A DNA stretch of 64,000 bases from Paramecium pentaurelia (Eukaryota > Ciliophora > Oligohymenophorea > Peniculida > Parameciidae): assembly GCA_905183005.1 (NCBI GenBank), contig CAJJDO010000039.1:5187-69186 (forward strand), read 5' to 3'. The notes under the pieces are model-generated. The model did not search any database and had not been told where the DNA came from. It saw only the letters and a list, made by a program, of their open reading frames with translations. The position numbers and the translations under genes were made by a program. Below, one piece after another: positions 36,734 through 47,887 of the stretch. Positions within the stretch are counted from its first letter, which is position 1. The number at the start of each line of letters is the position of its first letter.

Positions 36734-37836
36734 TCATTTTTTTTCAAAAAGATGCTTCTTTAGTTAGTAATATTTATGATATCTAACTTCAACAAAAGCT
36801 AGATAATCAAAAACAATATCATTTGATTTAGCCATAATGATACCCCATGCTCTATTATTATTAAATAATTATATTTACGCCCAAAAGAAATGCGAGAATA
36901 ACTATCCAATATATACTTAATGTAGTAAAATTTGATAATCTAAATCCAATCCTGATTTCTCGATATAGACTTAAACAAAATCCTTTAAGATATCCTCATC
37001 AATCATTCCTTCTTCTATATAAAAGTAAGGTGGATTTGGGTTTAAATAACTAAATTATGATTCATTGAAATAATTAGCTATATCAAATCCCCTGAAATTA
37101 TAGGAAGAATACTCAAAATCGATAAACACAACCTTATCAAAGTTCTAAATGATGATAAGAAATGATTATTACAGGTGGAATCAATAAAATGTTATTTGCT
37201 AATAGATCGTTATGGGAAAATACAATATCATCTTTTGGTAACACAGATTGTAAAAATTTCACTTCTTCTTCAGAAAACCAATGAGCCATTTTAGATAGAA
37301 TAGATTTTTCATCTTCAGAGAATAAATTAGAATAAACTTTCTCTCTTACTTACTATAAGAAATCTGAATTTTCTTCCAAATGTTTTTCAAATAAAGGTGT
37401 TCTGTCATTCATTTGACTAGATATATCTATTTAGTGAAATTTACACAAGGTCTAAGCAACCAAAGTGTAAGTATCAGGGTCTTTCATTGATTCCTGACTC
37501 ATAACCTCATTTTCAATGTATTCTTCCAAACGAACCTTTTATTATTAAATTGGTAGTTACATGTGAAGTGTGACCATAAAAATGTGGACCCATTTTACAT
37601 TTAGCAACTTATCTTGCAATGTGTAATTCTTATTCTCTGTTCAAAAATAATCCAACTCCTACCTCACCAAAATGACGAAAGATTATTTTGCTTGGAGTGG
37701 CATCTGCTTCAATAATATATGTCTTATTTGTTATTCCTATAGTCTTTGTAATTCTCAAATCATCACTTTAAAGATGGCTCCAAGATGGAACAAACTTTTA
37801 TATATGAGAAATGAAGAATTAATCGATATTGTTCAT
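36734..37836 (-). CDS. Choline/ethanolamine kinase
   Basis: 349 residues with introns 37145-37172 and 37536-37560 (ends AAG). It carries the kinase signatures in order: a nucleotide-binding segment (ITNKTYIIEA...SKIIFRHFGE), the Brenner motif VFSHNDLLANNILL and the choline-kinase motif FIDFEYSSYNFRGFDIANYF. The enzyme phosphorylates choline or ethanolamine with ATP, the first step of the Kennedy pathway for phosphatidylcholine and phosphatidylethanolamine. Substrate preference cannot be read from the sequence. The residues expected for catalysis (HND, DFE) are intact. Cytosolic; no signal peptide. Confidence 0.95.
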
Positions 37837-38106
37837 AATATTATACAAAAAATATTTATGCTTATCTTTACTATATACTCTCATTATAAATTAAATGTAA
37901 TCCGTCACAAATAAACACGGAATATCACTCTATGATCTAATAATTTGAATTATTTTATTAAAACTGATATAGATAATGTTAAATATATGGAAAATTTGAT
38001 ATTTAAATGTAATAAACATATTTAAGTATATTCCACGTTCAAACAATAAATAGAATGTAATTATTATATATTAATTATAGAATTATTAGAATATAATATA
38101 CTCTTT

Positions 38107-39130
38107 ATGAATCAATTGAAAAGGATTATTAAGTAGATTGGTCAATACTAGTTTAATGAGAGAAACTTTTTGGGAGTGAGTGCTTATGGTAATGTGTTTT
38201 AAGGAATGGAAAATAAAATAAAGAAATTTGATTTAGCACTATTTGAAAGACATACTTATATATAAGTAATTAAATAGTTAGTGAAATTGAAATACTTAAA
38301 AATATCTATCATATTAATATTGTGAGATGTATTTATCTCATTAAAACTGAAAATATCTTTCTATATATATATGGAACTATTTTAAGATGGAGATTTAAAT
38401 GAATATATATTCTACGAAATGGGAAACCTAAATTATAGGGATAATATTGTATGAAATGATTTTAAAAATTTCGTACATAATTTATATTATTATAATAAAT
38501 GAAATAGAATAGTATATTTCCTCCTTTATTATTTTAGAATTAAATTATATTAAAAAAGTTAGATCAATTAAAATATTTTTAGGGTAGATCAATCTATTCA
38601 AAAATACATTCTCTAATTATCAAGACTTTTATTGGCCTATAGTTATCTCTTGGTTTAATAAATTGAAGTATCATGTGTTTCTGGAGAAAATATGTTGATT
38701 AAGAAAGTATTAAATGGAATATATAGAATTATACAAGAAATTAATTAGAATATTATAAGATATTTTTCAATTGTGAGGATTAATTTCTTAAAGATACATC
38801 TCTCAATTTAATGGGGAAATGAGTGATATTGAAATGAATAAATAAGAGGATAACTTCATTTATAAAATTATCAGAATTATTGGAGATAGTCTTGATGATT
38901 TAAAAATATAGCTGTTGTAGAAAAATAGTAAAATATTTTCAATAGTTTATAGCTAATTATCACTAATAGCAATTGAATTGATATTAGATTAATAAATTAT
39001 TCATAAAAATATTGTTAAATTTACAGAAATCGAATTTTTGTTAATATTTAAAGAACAATAATAGAAGGATGACTGGAAATAGATTATGGATAGGATAATA
39101 CACAAATGGAGATAATTGTAATAATTATGA
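38107..39130 (+). pseudogene. Protein kinase pseudogene, ULK/Atg1-like
   Basis: The start is promising (ATG, then NFLGVSAYGNVFQG), but the frame must change twice to follow kinase landmarks: EIEILKNIYHINIVR, then MELFQDGDLNEYI in another frame. The catalytic HRD and DFG regions are not found, and TGA codons interrupt. Remnants of the C-lobe (GRSIYSKI) and a C-terminal helical tail open to 39130 remain. The pattern resembles the large ULK-like kinase group of ciliates. Substitutions, deletions and frameshifts together make a sequencing error unlikely. Confidence 0.75.
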
Positions 39131-39189
39131 CATTGTTAGTCATTATAGATATATATTTATTGTTTATTTAAATTAAAAACTCATTGTAA

Positions 39190-39591
39190 ATGGTTTCAAG
39201 ATTACTTGTTCAACTTGATTCTACAACTGAATGGATTCTTATTTTTGGAGTAATCATTGGAATTATAATAATTGGGCTAATTGTATATAGATTATGCAGA
39301 AGAAATCAAAAATAGTAACCTAAATATTAAAATAATTCCAAAAATTTCAAAGATGTTCCTAAATCTGAGTAAATTTAAGATGACGAAAAATTGTAAAATA
39401 GAATGGATACATCAATGACAAAGAAGGAATTTTTTGTTATTGAAGAAGAGCCAGAAAAAAAAAATGATAATAATGATAATTATAATCCAGGCGAAGTTAA
39501 TGAAAGCATCAATTTAAGCAATGTATTTAATCTAGAAGGTGAGGGTAAATAATATTAAAACACTAAGTATTAATAGATTAGACAAAATTGA
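39190..39591 (+). CDS. Small single-pass membrane protein
   Basis: 133 residues, no intron. A hydrophobic helix (WILIFGVIIGIIIIGLIVY) lies at residues 15-33, followed by a basic stop-transfer RLCRRNQK and an acidic, Asn-rich cytoplasmic tail containing FFVIEEEPE. This gives a type III or signal-anchor topology with a very short outside part. No family is recognised. It lies 59 nt after the kinase pseudogene. Confidence 0.75.
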
Positions 39592-40172
39592 ATTAATTCA
39601 TATATATGTAAATTATATAAAATTAAAATTATGTGAATTAATAAAATGTTATAATAAATATATACAATTTAAAATCCTATGTAGATATATCAATATTTAT
39701 TAGAATCCTTATAAATTCAACAATGAATAATTTGTTTTTTATAATTAAATAACTAATTCTTTTATAGAAAAAAAATAATAATAATCTATTTCAAAATAAA
39801 AGCCATTCATAGAAATAATATCAATAAAAATCATTTTACTTTATTTAAAAATAAGATATATTAATAAATTATATATAAAATATATCAAATAAATACTTAA
39901 ATTTTACAAAATAAACATTTTTAATATATAAATCCTATATCAGATTATATATAGTTGTAAAGACTTTCATTTGATAAATTAAACATCATATAATTATGTA
40001 AATGATAATTAATATTTTTAATTTAGATTTAATTGAGTTATCAAGATTATTTATAAAGAATCTTAACCTTTTCAATTTTCTTTCAGTAATAATAATTAAA
40101 AGGTTTATAAAAATGGGTTCAAGAATCTTATTTAATTATGCTTATAATATAATTTAGAATATGATTATGCAA
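39592..40172. other. Intergenic region
   Basis: About 580 nt between convergent genes. Extremely AT-rich with frequent TGA on both strands; no gene, RNA gene or structured repeat is seen. Confidence 0.6.
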
Positions 40173-40659
40173 TCAGAAATAATACTCCAAAATTTCTTCT
40201 TGTCTCTTTTAGATAAATTCTGATAAATCATTTGAATAATTTTCTACATTCTATGGATTTTAATAAACTATATGCACTATTTCAAGTAATTTCCTTAATC
40301 CAATTCCACTACAATAAATGAAAATCCAAAATATTAACCCTAAAAAGAAAAGCAACTTTGCAATTATTCTCAAACTCTTTTATATAGGCTTTGGTGTTTC
40401 AACCATTACATAATAACTTAAATTAAATTTTATCTTACAATCCTCCTAATATTGCTAAGACCACTTCTAATATCCCTGAAAATATAAGAGCATTCACTAT
40501 CCTTAAATCTTGCATTAATATTTTTCCAACTAAAAATTCAATAACTTCCGGCAAAAATGGTTTGAATATACCTGCTATGAATTCTTTAATTTAATTGCTC
40601 AGCTAACATAAAATATATAATTACTCTTGGACATTAAATTTCAAAGTGATCTATATCAT
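40173..40659 (-). CDS. Small membrane protein, two or three helices
   Basis: 154 residues with a 22-nt intron ending AAG (40417-40438). The first part contains FIAGIFKPFLPEVIEFLVG and VNALIFSGILEVVLAILGG; the exon after the intron encodes ETPKPIQKSLRIIAKLL then FFLGLIFWIFIYCSGIG. The C-terminus is polar and Gln/Glu-rich. The intron is supported because it joins two clearly membrane-like frames. No known family. Confidence 0.68.
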
Positions 40660-41081
40660 TGTCTAAACATATCAATAAGCTCAACAAAGAAAATAAAGAG
40701 TGTATCAAAATATAGAAATAAAAGGTATTCTTAATTATTACAAATAACATTTCTAATTTAATTTATTATTTTTTATTGAATTTTTTTTAAATTAGGAATG
40801 TTATGAATAAATCATAGTAATATAATGATGAATTTCAAATTTATGATATGTATAATTATTATAATTATTACATTTATTTCTTCCATAATTTATTTAAATA
40901 TGTTATATTGTAAATTAAAAGGATTTTTAATAGAACAAATATAATAATTTAATGAGAATGAAAGATTAGAAATATTTTAATTTTTTCATAAATCCTTTTT
41001 TACATAATTATAGGATATGAAAGAGATGACCATATAAATCAATCTATTAATTCATATTTATTGTATTGTTAATATATTCAG
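40660..41081. other. Intergenic region
   Basis: About 420 nt of AT-rich DNA between two minus-strand genes, presumably including the promoter of the small membrane protein. No gene or structured element is seen. Confidence 0.55.
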
Positions 41082-41424
41082 TCAGTCTTTAACTTTATCC
41101 AAACATTCCCACATAATTATTGAATTACCTCTCACAATTGCTTAACCAATATCAACTAGCTAATCTGTGACATTTGAAAAGCCTGGATATAGATTATCTT
41201 TATTTTCTGCTCCTTATCCTGGAATCAATTCTTTACAATGATCAAGCACTAAATTCATGAAAATATCAAATCTAAATTTTAATAAGTATATGATTTTACC
41301 CAATTACAGTACCAATAATTGTTCGTTTTGCATTCAACTTAATTTTTAATCTCTTTCCAAAATATTTATTTAAATCTGCTTAATATCCTTATTTATGTTG
41401 TTGTCCTCTCTTTTATGATTGCAT
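41082..41424 (-). CDS. Small nuclear ribonucleoprotein SmG-like
   Basis: 104 residues with intron 41272-41299. The Sm1 half has ADLNKYFGKRLKIKLNAKR and GFDIFMNLVLDHC, typical of SmG. The Sm2 half ends GQAIVRGNSIIMWECLDKV, matching the SmG signature IVRGNSI. SmG is one of seven Sm proteins forming the ring on U1, U2, U4 and U5 snRNAs. The linker between Sm1 and Sm2 (about 30 residues, with GAENKDNLYPGFSN) is longer than in animal and yeast SmG, which are about 75-80 residues in total. LSm7 is the alternative. Confidence 0.88.
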
Positions 41425-41563
41425 AGAAGTAAAATTATATAATATAAATATTTTAATTAATAAAAATAATAAAATATTGTATATGAATAAAATATTATTA
41501 AAAGCATGACCTTTACATAACAAAACAAAAGTGGCATAGTTAGTCTATAAATAAATCAAAAAA

Positions 41564-42020
41564 TCAATTAGCTTTTTTCGATTTAGAATGCTTTTTCACT
41601 TATTCTTGATCATTTTGAAGATCTTCTTTAATGTATCGCAGCTTTTTATAATACCTGTTTTTTATCATATTCATTGTTTTTCCTGGAAACTATTTGACTA
41701 TTTTGTTAAAATTTGGACCAACCTATTAAACTAATTCCAAGATACGCTTATCTTCTTAGAATGTAAATCTGATAGCATTATTTGATATTGTTGATAAAAA
41801 TACCTTTAGTCATTAATTCTGCGCTTTCCATTTTATTATTTAAATTAATCATCCTCATCTGGCTATTAATTTTTTATTAATGAGTTGACCAAATGTTCAA
41901 GTGATTCTTCATTTTACATTAACTAAGATTATCTATAAAAATTTAAACATGTCCTTACTGTTCAGATTGATCATTCTTATCGTCATCCAAAGGTTATTTG
42001 ATAAACATTTCTTAATCCAT
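41564..42020 (-). CDS. Small SANT/Myb-domain protein
   Basis: 131 residues with introns 41933-41958 and 41769-41803 (35 nt, ends CAG). An acidic, Gln-rich N-terminus leads to a single SANT/Myb-like repeat (about residues 63-112): FTFQEDKRILELVQQVG, then FNKIVKQFPGKT and IKNRYYKKLRY, with a basic tail. The first conserved Trp is Phe, as in many divergent SANT domains. The size suggests a DNA- or histone-binding accessory factor. The frame makes sense only with the 35-nt intron, the longest accepted here. Confidence 0.8.
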
Positions 42021-42236
42021 GATTATTTTTATATATTATTTTATAAGATTCTTCAATAATTCATCATTATATAATTCTAATATTTTATCAAAATAAAATG
42101 CAGGATAAATATTAACAGTATAATAAGAGGAAATAGATATATTAATTTAGGCTGTTATCTTTAAATTTATGATTAATATTAATAATTTAATTACAAAAAT
42201 TAGATGTCTTTTCAAACTATAAATCAGCTATTCAAG

Positions 42237-42656
42237 TCAATTCCAAAGTGCTTACTTTTACAATTAGAATCTTTAAACATATTTTGTAAACATTAAAATC
42301 TCTTAATTCTTCAATTCTTCAACCCGCTATCTTGATGCCAGATTCACTTTATTATTGCTTTTATAAAATGAATTTCTAAATCCAATATGATTTTCAAATT
42401 GAGATTTATTAACAGGTGATTTATGAACTGTTTGTCTTCTTTTTCTAGTTTATATTAGAGGTTTTAATTATGTCTTTAATTATATTGGGGATATTATTTT
42501 ATGTTAGTTTTATTATTATTTATCAGAATCTAAATCTTCATCTGCTTCATTAATTGGAATAGGATTTGTTCCTTCCATCTCCCCATAAAGAAATGGCACC
42601 CTTTTAAAATTGCATCCATATATTTAATCAAGTGTTATTGTTTACTAATCTATCAT
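42237..42656 (-). CDS. Small hypothetical protein
   Basis: 139 residues, no intron. The N-terminus (TLDQIYGCNFKRVPFLYGEM) is followed by an acidic patch (NEADEDLDSDKQQQ), a basic patch (TRKRRQTVHKSP) and a C-terminal helix with VEELKNQEILMF. No known domain. The mixture of acidic and basic patches suggests a nuclear protein, but this is a guess from composition only. Confidence 0.62.
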
Positions 42657-42749
42657 TACAATTTCTAATAAATATTATATAACAATATTTGATTAAATTA
42701 ACTTACTATAGTACAAAAAATAAATGCTTTAAAAAAAATGATATTTTAA

Positions 42750-44063
42750 TCAACTTCTTTTAGTGCAACCTAGATTTTAAAAAATGGTTTCAAAAAAACC
42801 ACTTTCTTTCCTAACAGTATGTTATGTTCTTCTAGTGATTCTAGTTTATATAGGAGGCTACAATTCATCAGAATACATAGAAAATGCTAATGAAACGCAT
42901 TCTTATTTATTATTTGAACCAGACAATCTAGTTGTTGTTGTGTTAGTATTTGAAAATTTAGTATCAAGTCTTAAACTACTACTTAATTAATCTAAATTCT
43001 TTTTCTCTTCAAAAATGTATTCTTTAATTTCTAATTAATATCCTTTAGCCATAGTCAACATCCAAGGATGAATGAATACTTAATCCATTGTTAATCTATC
43101 TTTAGAATCTCTTTTCATAAGTCCTAATATCAAATCTTTAGCCTAAATTAATTATAAAATAATTTACTTAATCACTTGCTTTAATTTCAAATTATTCTTA
43201 CTTTAAAATATTTTAACATTTTTCAAAATCATTTCTTCCTTTAAAAGGAGCTTAACCATGAATTAATTCATAAAGTAGTACTCCCAAACACCACATATCA
43301 AGAGTTTAATCATGAGGTTTATATTCTAACATTTCTGGAGTCATATAATCTATAGTCCCACAAAACGTATTTCTTGTTTAAGTTATCATCATTTCTGCAG
43401 ACCATCCAAAATCACAAATTTTTATATTTCCATCTTTATCAAGTAGTAGATTTTCAGGTTTTAAGTCTCTATGTATAATTTATTTTTTATGTAGATAATC
43501 TATTCCAAGACATGTTTAAAAGAAATACACAAAAGCTTCATTTTCAGGTAAAATCTTTCTCTTTCTCAAATAACCAAATAATGAACCATTTTCTATATTT
43601 AATTAAAATCTATTACCAGCATACTCCAAAATTAAATAAACGTATTGTTCATCTTCAAAAAATTCAAATAACTAAATCACATGAGGATGTTAAAGTCTTT
43701 TTTGTATTCTTATTTCTCTTCTTAAATTTTCTATTGATACATCTGATTTTTCAATCTATAAATAAATTAATTATTTTACTATTTTCATGGCATACAATAA
43801 ACCTGTTGATCTATCTCTAGCTAATTTTACACATCCAAAACTTCCTCTTCCTAATGATCCTTAATTGACTATTTCAAAGTCTTATACATTTCTCTTGGGT
43901 AGTTCTGCTTTGCATTCTAATTTATGAGAAACAGCCCTCTTAATTAGGATTCATATCTTTACCAATCGTAATCTCTACATTTTTTAGAACAATAAGTAGT
44001 TTTCTGACATAAAGGACATGTAAGAAACCCTTCATCATTACAAGACTTGCATTTGGACATCAT
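42750..44063 (-). CDS. Aurora-like kinase with N-terminal MYND zinc finger
   Basis: 404 residues with four introns: 43937-43962, 43756-43779, 43593-43616 and 43143-43167. The first has a GAG acceptor, so its 3' end is uncertain. Residues about 4-42 form a full MYND finger: CKSC, CPLC, YCSKKC, then HKLEC. The kinase domain follows immediately, with LGRGSFGCVKLAR, YAMKI, IIHRDLKPENLLLD, the Aurora-type DFGWSAE, CGTIDYMTPEML and DMWCLGVLLYELIHG. Aurora kinases act in mitosis and cilium disassembly. MYND fingers bind Pro-rich partners. No catalytic residue is missing. The 110-residue C-terminal tail is Ser/Thr-rich. Confidence 0.9.
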
Positions 44064-44260
44064 TAAAAATAAATTATATTATAATTTATAAACTTAATAA
44101 TTATTTACAAATAAATATCTATTTATTTAGTTCAGTATTTGAATTCCTCAATTTTATAGTATTGGTTATGGTGCATTTAAGAACAGAACAACTTAAAAAT
44201 AATCAGAATGATTTATAATATATTCTTTTATTAATTTTAATTATTATTTGTAATAGTTTA

Positions 44261-46090
44261 ATGGCAACAAAATTAAAATATCATAAAAGCACTATTAAAC
44301 TTCCTTTAGCCTAAAATGTCATACCTGTAATAAATGGAATAAGTAAATTAATTAATCAAGCTAAATACATGTTAGAAGAACAAAGTATGAAATCAAAATG
44401 AATTTAGAGTTTACTTCCATACTTTTATTAGCTTATCATAATACTTCTGCAAAGGCTATATTGCTTTCCAAATAATTGAAGTAAAAATATCCCAAACTTC
44501 ATGAAGTATTAAGTGGTTTATAATTCCTTCTAGATTACTATCATTAAAACTATTGAGAAATTTTATCATTACGAGCCTATTGAAGAAGGACTTATTGACG
44601 TTAATATTAGTTAAAAAATTCCATCAATTATAATAAAGCTCACTTTTAATCCAACTCAATAAGATATAGCAAGTCCAGGATATTAAAGATGTTTATATGA
44701 TGAGAAAACTCAAAATAAAAATCCTTAATTAAGAGAACTTTATGAAATTTCATATGAAAACGATAACAATTAAGAAGAACATTAAGATGATGAGTTAATT
44801 TGGTAGTAAATAGATGATGATTAAGATTAGTACTAAATAGAAGATGATCAATTTGCTAAAATAGAAGATGAAAGAAATTATAAAAGTGAAGGAGATTTTA
44901 CATACTATTTAGATAAATAAATTAGATAACATATAGATATTTATAGATAAGATCATTAAAATTAGATACATTAATTTATTCAAATATAAAGTGATGATTA
45001 AAATAATGTATAATTATTTGAAAATTAGCAGTAAATTTAATTTTAGTAAAATGACTCAAAATAGTTAGAAAAATAAGAATATATGAATTATTCTCACAAA
45101 TTTAATCATTATACAGAACCTGATGATGACGGCTTTGAAGAAATACGTTTACCAGGATATAAATAGAATTAAATTTAACAATAATAAACTTTTGATGATT
45201 TCTAATAACAACCATAAACAAATGATCCTAACAACTTGAAGAATATTTAATTTTAATAAAATTTTTCACCTTCATGTATAAATGAAGCAAATCAATCCAA
45301 ATTCCTTAATAATTAATTAGATGATGCTGAAAAAGTTTCCTATAACTCAAGTTAATTTAAAAAAAAAAATTATGAGATTTCTAATGAATTTGAAAGAGAA
45401 ACAACTAATTAGAACAATTTTGAGAATATCGATGATAGACTTAATAGGGATAACATAGATTATAAAAATAATAGGGAGGATAGAAATTATAAAAATAATA
45501 GAGACAAAAGATATTATTAAAATAATAGAGATACTAGGGATAATAGAGATAAAAGAGATAATAGGGATGATCGAGATTATAAAAATTATAGGAATAATAG
45601 AGGTAAAAGAGATAATCGGAATAATAGAGATAAAGGAGATATTAGGAATAATAGAGATAATAGAGATAATAAGAATAATAGAGATAATAGGAATAATAGG
45701 GATAATATAGATAATAGGAATAATAGAGATAATAGGGATAATAGAGATAAAATAGATAATATAGTTAATAGAGATAATTGGGATGATGAAAATTATAATG
45801 ATAATATCTATAATAGAGACCATAGAGATAACAATAAAAATCAAGATTAAAGGAATTATAAAAATAGTAGAAATTAATGGGATAAATTTGATAATAGATA
45901 GTATAAAAATACTAGGGACAATTTTATGGATGATAGAGACAGTAGTAGTGAGGATGATTTAAGTGATGAAGAGATAAGTGAATAAGATTCTAATGATGAT
46001 GAAGAATTATAATATAATTCCAACAGGAGAAAACATTAACATAATCCATTTCTTCATCCTAGAACTATTATTTAAAATGAAATTTCTGAA
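44261..46090 (+). CDS. Alba-domain protein with Arg-Asp-Asn repeat tail
   Basis: 592 residues with introns 44385-44407 and 44506-44533. The N-terminal 125 residues are an Alba domain: NGISKLINQAKYMLEEQ, ILLSKQLKQKYPKLH, the conserved YEPIEEGLIDV, and GYQ at its end, as in protist Alba-like and Rpp20-like proteins. The middle is Asp/Gln-rich and disordered. Residues about 370-520 are tandem RDN/NNR units (see the repeat entry). The C-terminus is acidic and ends HPRTIIQNENF. Alba proteins bind RNA or DNA and control translation in protists. The repeat could act like RGG tails in RNA binding or condensate formation. Confidence 0.87.
45430..45840 (+). repeat. Degenerate GATAATAGA-type tandem repeat encoding RDN/NNR
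   Basis: Roughly 45 imperfect 9-nt units (AAT AGA GAT and variants) encode alternating Arg, Asp and Asn. The antisense strand reads as a hydrophobic Ile/Ser/Pro repeat, which is a shadow and not a gene. Confidence 0.88.
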
Positions 46091-46169
46091 TACAAGGATA
46101 AAAGAAAAGATATAATTTTTTTTTAGAATTGAAAATTGATAATAAAGATATTTTTTTAGATAAATATTA

Positions 46170-47101
46170 TCATATCGTATTATACTAATCATTATATACT
46201 TATTAATGTGCAAAAAATATCTTCTTTTATAAAGCAAATGATCCTAATTTTGAAATTAAATAAAAAGTTGGTATGGCTATGTAAATATATTGAATCCAAA
46301 CCTCTCTGAAACTCTAAATTACTGTTGATTTATAATATAACTGCTAAAAAGACTAAATCTTGAATTGTCCAGTTATTTAAACTTATTTAGATACAGCTTT
46401 TCTCTATTTAAATGATTCAAATATTGGTATAACTGTTTCATTTTAGGACAGCTATTATAATTTAAAATCAAATAAATTGAAAGGATATTCATAGTTTGTT
46501 TCTTCATTATAATAAGTTAATTTTGTTGAAGTTAATTAAGGTAAAGTTTACTTTTACTAAAATTAGAGCTGGCCAAAAAGATGGATAGCATAATTCTCAA
46601 AATCTTCATTAAAAGAAAACACTAAAGGTGTAATCATCTAGAGCTTCAAAGTATTCTACTTATTTTGATTATATTACTCTGATTCCAACATTTGAAAATA
46701 ATATTAAGGTACACTGTTCAGCAATAAATGAAGGCATGAAATTAATTTAAAATGAGATAAAATCAGTCTTGCCATCTAAATTTTGATCTTCATTTATATA
46801 TTAAAAATCAATATAATCTTGATCTGTAACACTAATGATGTTTGATGATGTTTCATTTAAAAACCCAGAATGACATTAAATACTATAATTACCATTTAAT
46901 GAGATATAAGTTTATTCAGATGCTACTTTAACTTTCTGCCAAAATTCTTTCTTATTAAATATGATTACCTCCAGTGCTGATTGCAAATAAAAATGGGAAA
47001 ACTAATGCAAAAATGTAAAGGCATATAAAAAATAATCCAGTAACTGAGCAAAGATAATTTTTAAAATATCTGTAGATAAATGTCCTCACTATGTATGCCA
47101 T
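46170..47101 (-). CDS. TMEM231-like ciliary transition-zone protein
   Basis: 295 residues with introns 46947-46968 (ends AAG) and 46638-46659. A first membrane helix (GLFFICLYIFALVFPFLFAI) precedes FWQKVKVASEQ, NEDQNLDGKTDFISFQI and GQLQFQQKQTLP, which parallel human TMEM231 (NQDGKTD and LRLQQKQPL). A second helix near the C-terminus (WIQYIYIAIPTFYLI) precedes FALQKKIFF. The order and length (human about 316) fit. TMEM231 is a member of the MKS/B9 transition-zone complex, which gates membrane proteins entering cilia. The large segment between the helices is extracellular in the family. Confidence 0.9.
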
Positions 47102-47345
47102 AAATTTGAATTATGTTATTAATTATAATATTAATACTAATTTAACATTATAATGAAATAAATTAGGAAAAAAATAGATTTCTACTTTAATAAAAAGAAT
47201 ATTTTTCTAACTTTTAGAAAAAAAATACATTAGATTATTATAATTTTCTATAAATGATAAGTGACTTATATAGATAAACAATAAATTATTTGAATGCTTA
47301 TAAATTCAATTAATTTATTTATATCTGTAAAAAATATTTAGAGAA

Positions 47346-47836
47346 TCACTCTTCATTATATAATAGTTTATTTTTTGGCATTGACAATCTACTAGATTGG
47401 ACTTTCTATAATTAATAGATCATATTTAATTTTTATTTTGCAAGTGGTGGTAATTATAATCTATTCTTTTGAAATGAACCAAAATTAGTCTCACTTCGAA
47501 GCATGGATTTATAATTTGCTTATCCTGAACTGTATTTATCTTTTATATTTTATCTATTTAATTTTAAGACATTTAATATTACAAAATATAGGTATCTCTA
47601 CCTGTTCCATCACCTTAATAATTAATTCTTGGTGTAGAATACTATTATTATACACTATAATTGAATTTTAATCTTAAAGATGTTGGTTATTAAGGTGATA
47701 CCAAGAATCGAAACTCTTAAGCAAAATTTCCTCCATTATTAAAAGAAATATAGGTGTCTCTTCCTTGTCCGTCATTTAAATAAACGGTTGGCTTTTTTTC
47801 TGGAATAGAGCCAGTGTTCAATATTTTTGATTTCAT
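47346..47836 (-). CDS. Small protein with two GxGRDTYI motifs
   Basis: 153 residues with intron 47554-47582 (29 nt). The motif DGQGRDTYISFNNGG near residue 22 recurs as DGTGRDTYI near residue 74, each preceded by a short aromatic/Pro segment. The C-terminus is Lys/Gln-rich (PLAKQKLNMIYQLQ). From memory, related G(R)DTYI repeats occur in other ciliate proteins of unknown role. No membrane segment. Function not assigned. Confidence 0.72.
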
Positions 47837-47887
47837 AATAAAAAGATATTAATAAATGAATTATCGATAGAAATAATAAAAGAATTT

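Noticed and set aside
42784..42990. Plus-strand frame of 68 codons with a hydrophobic start
   Set aside because: Lies antisense to the C-terminal tail of the Aurora-like kinase, whose frame runs through to 42750.
45347..45844. Minus-strand Ile/Ser/Pro repeat frame of 165 codons
   Set aside because: It is the exact antisense of the Arg-Asp-Asn tract of the Alba gene, which is in frame with a conserved domain.
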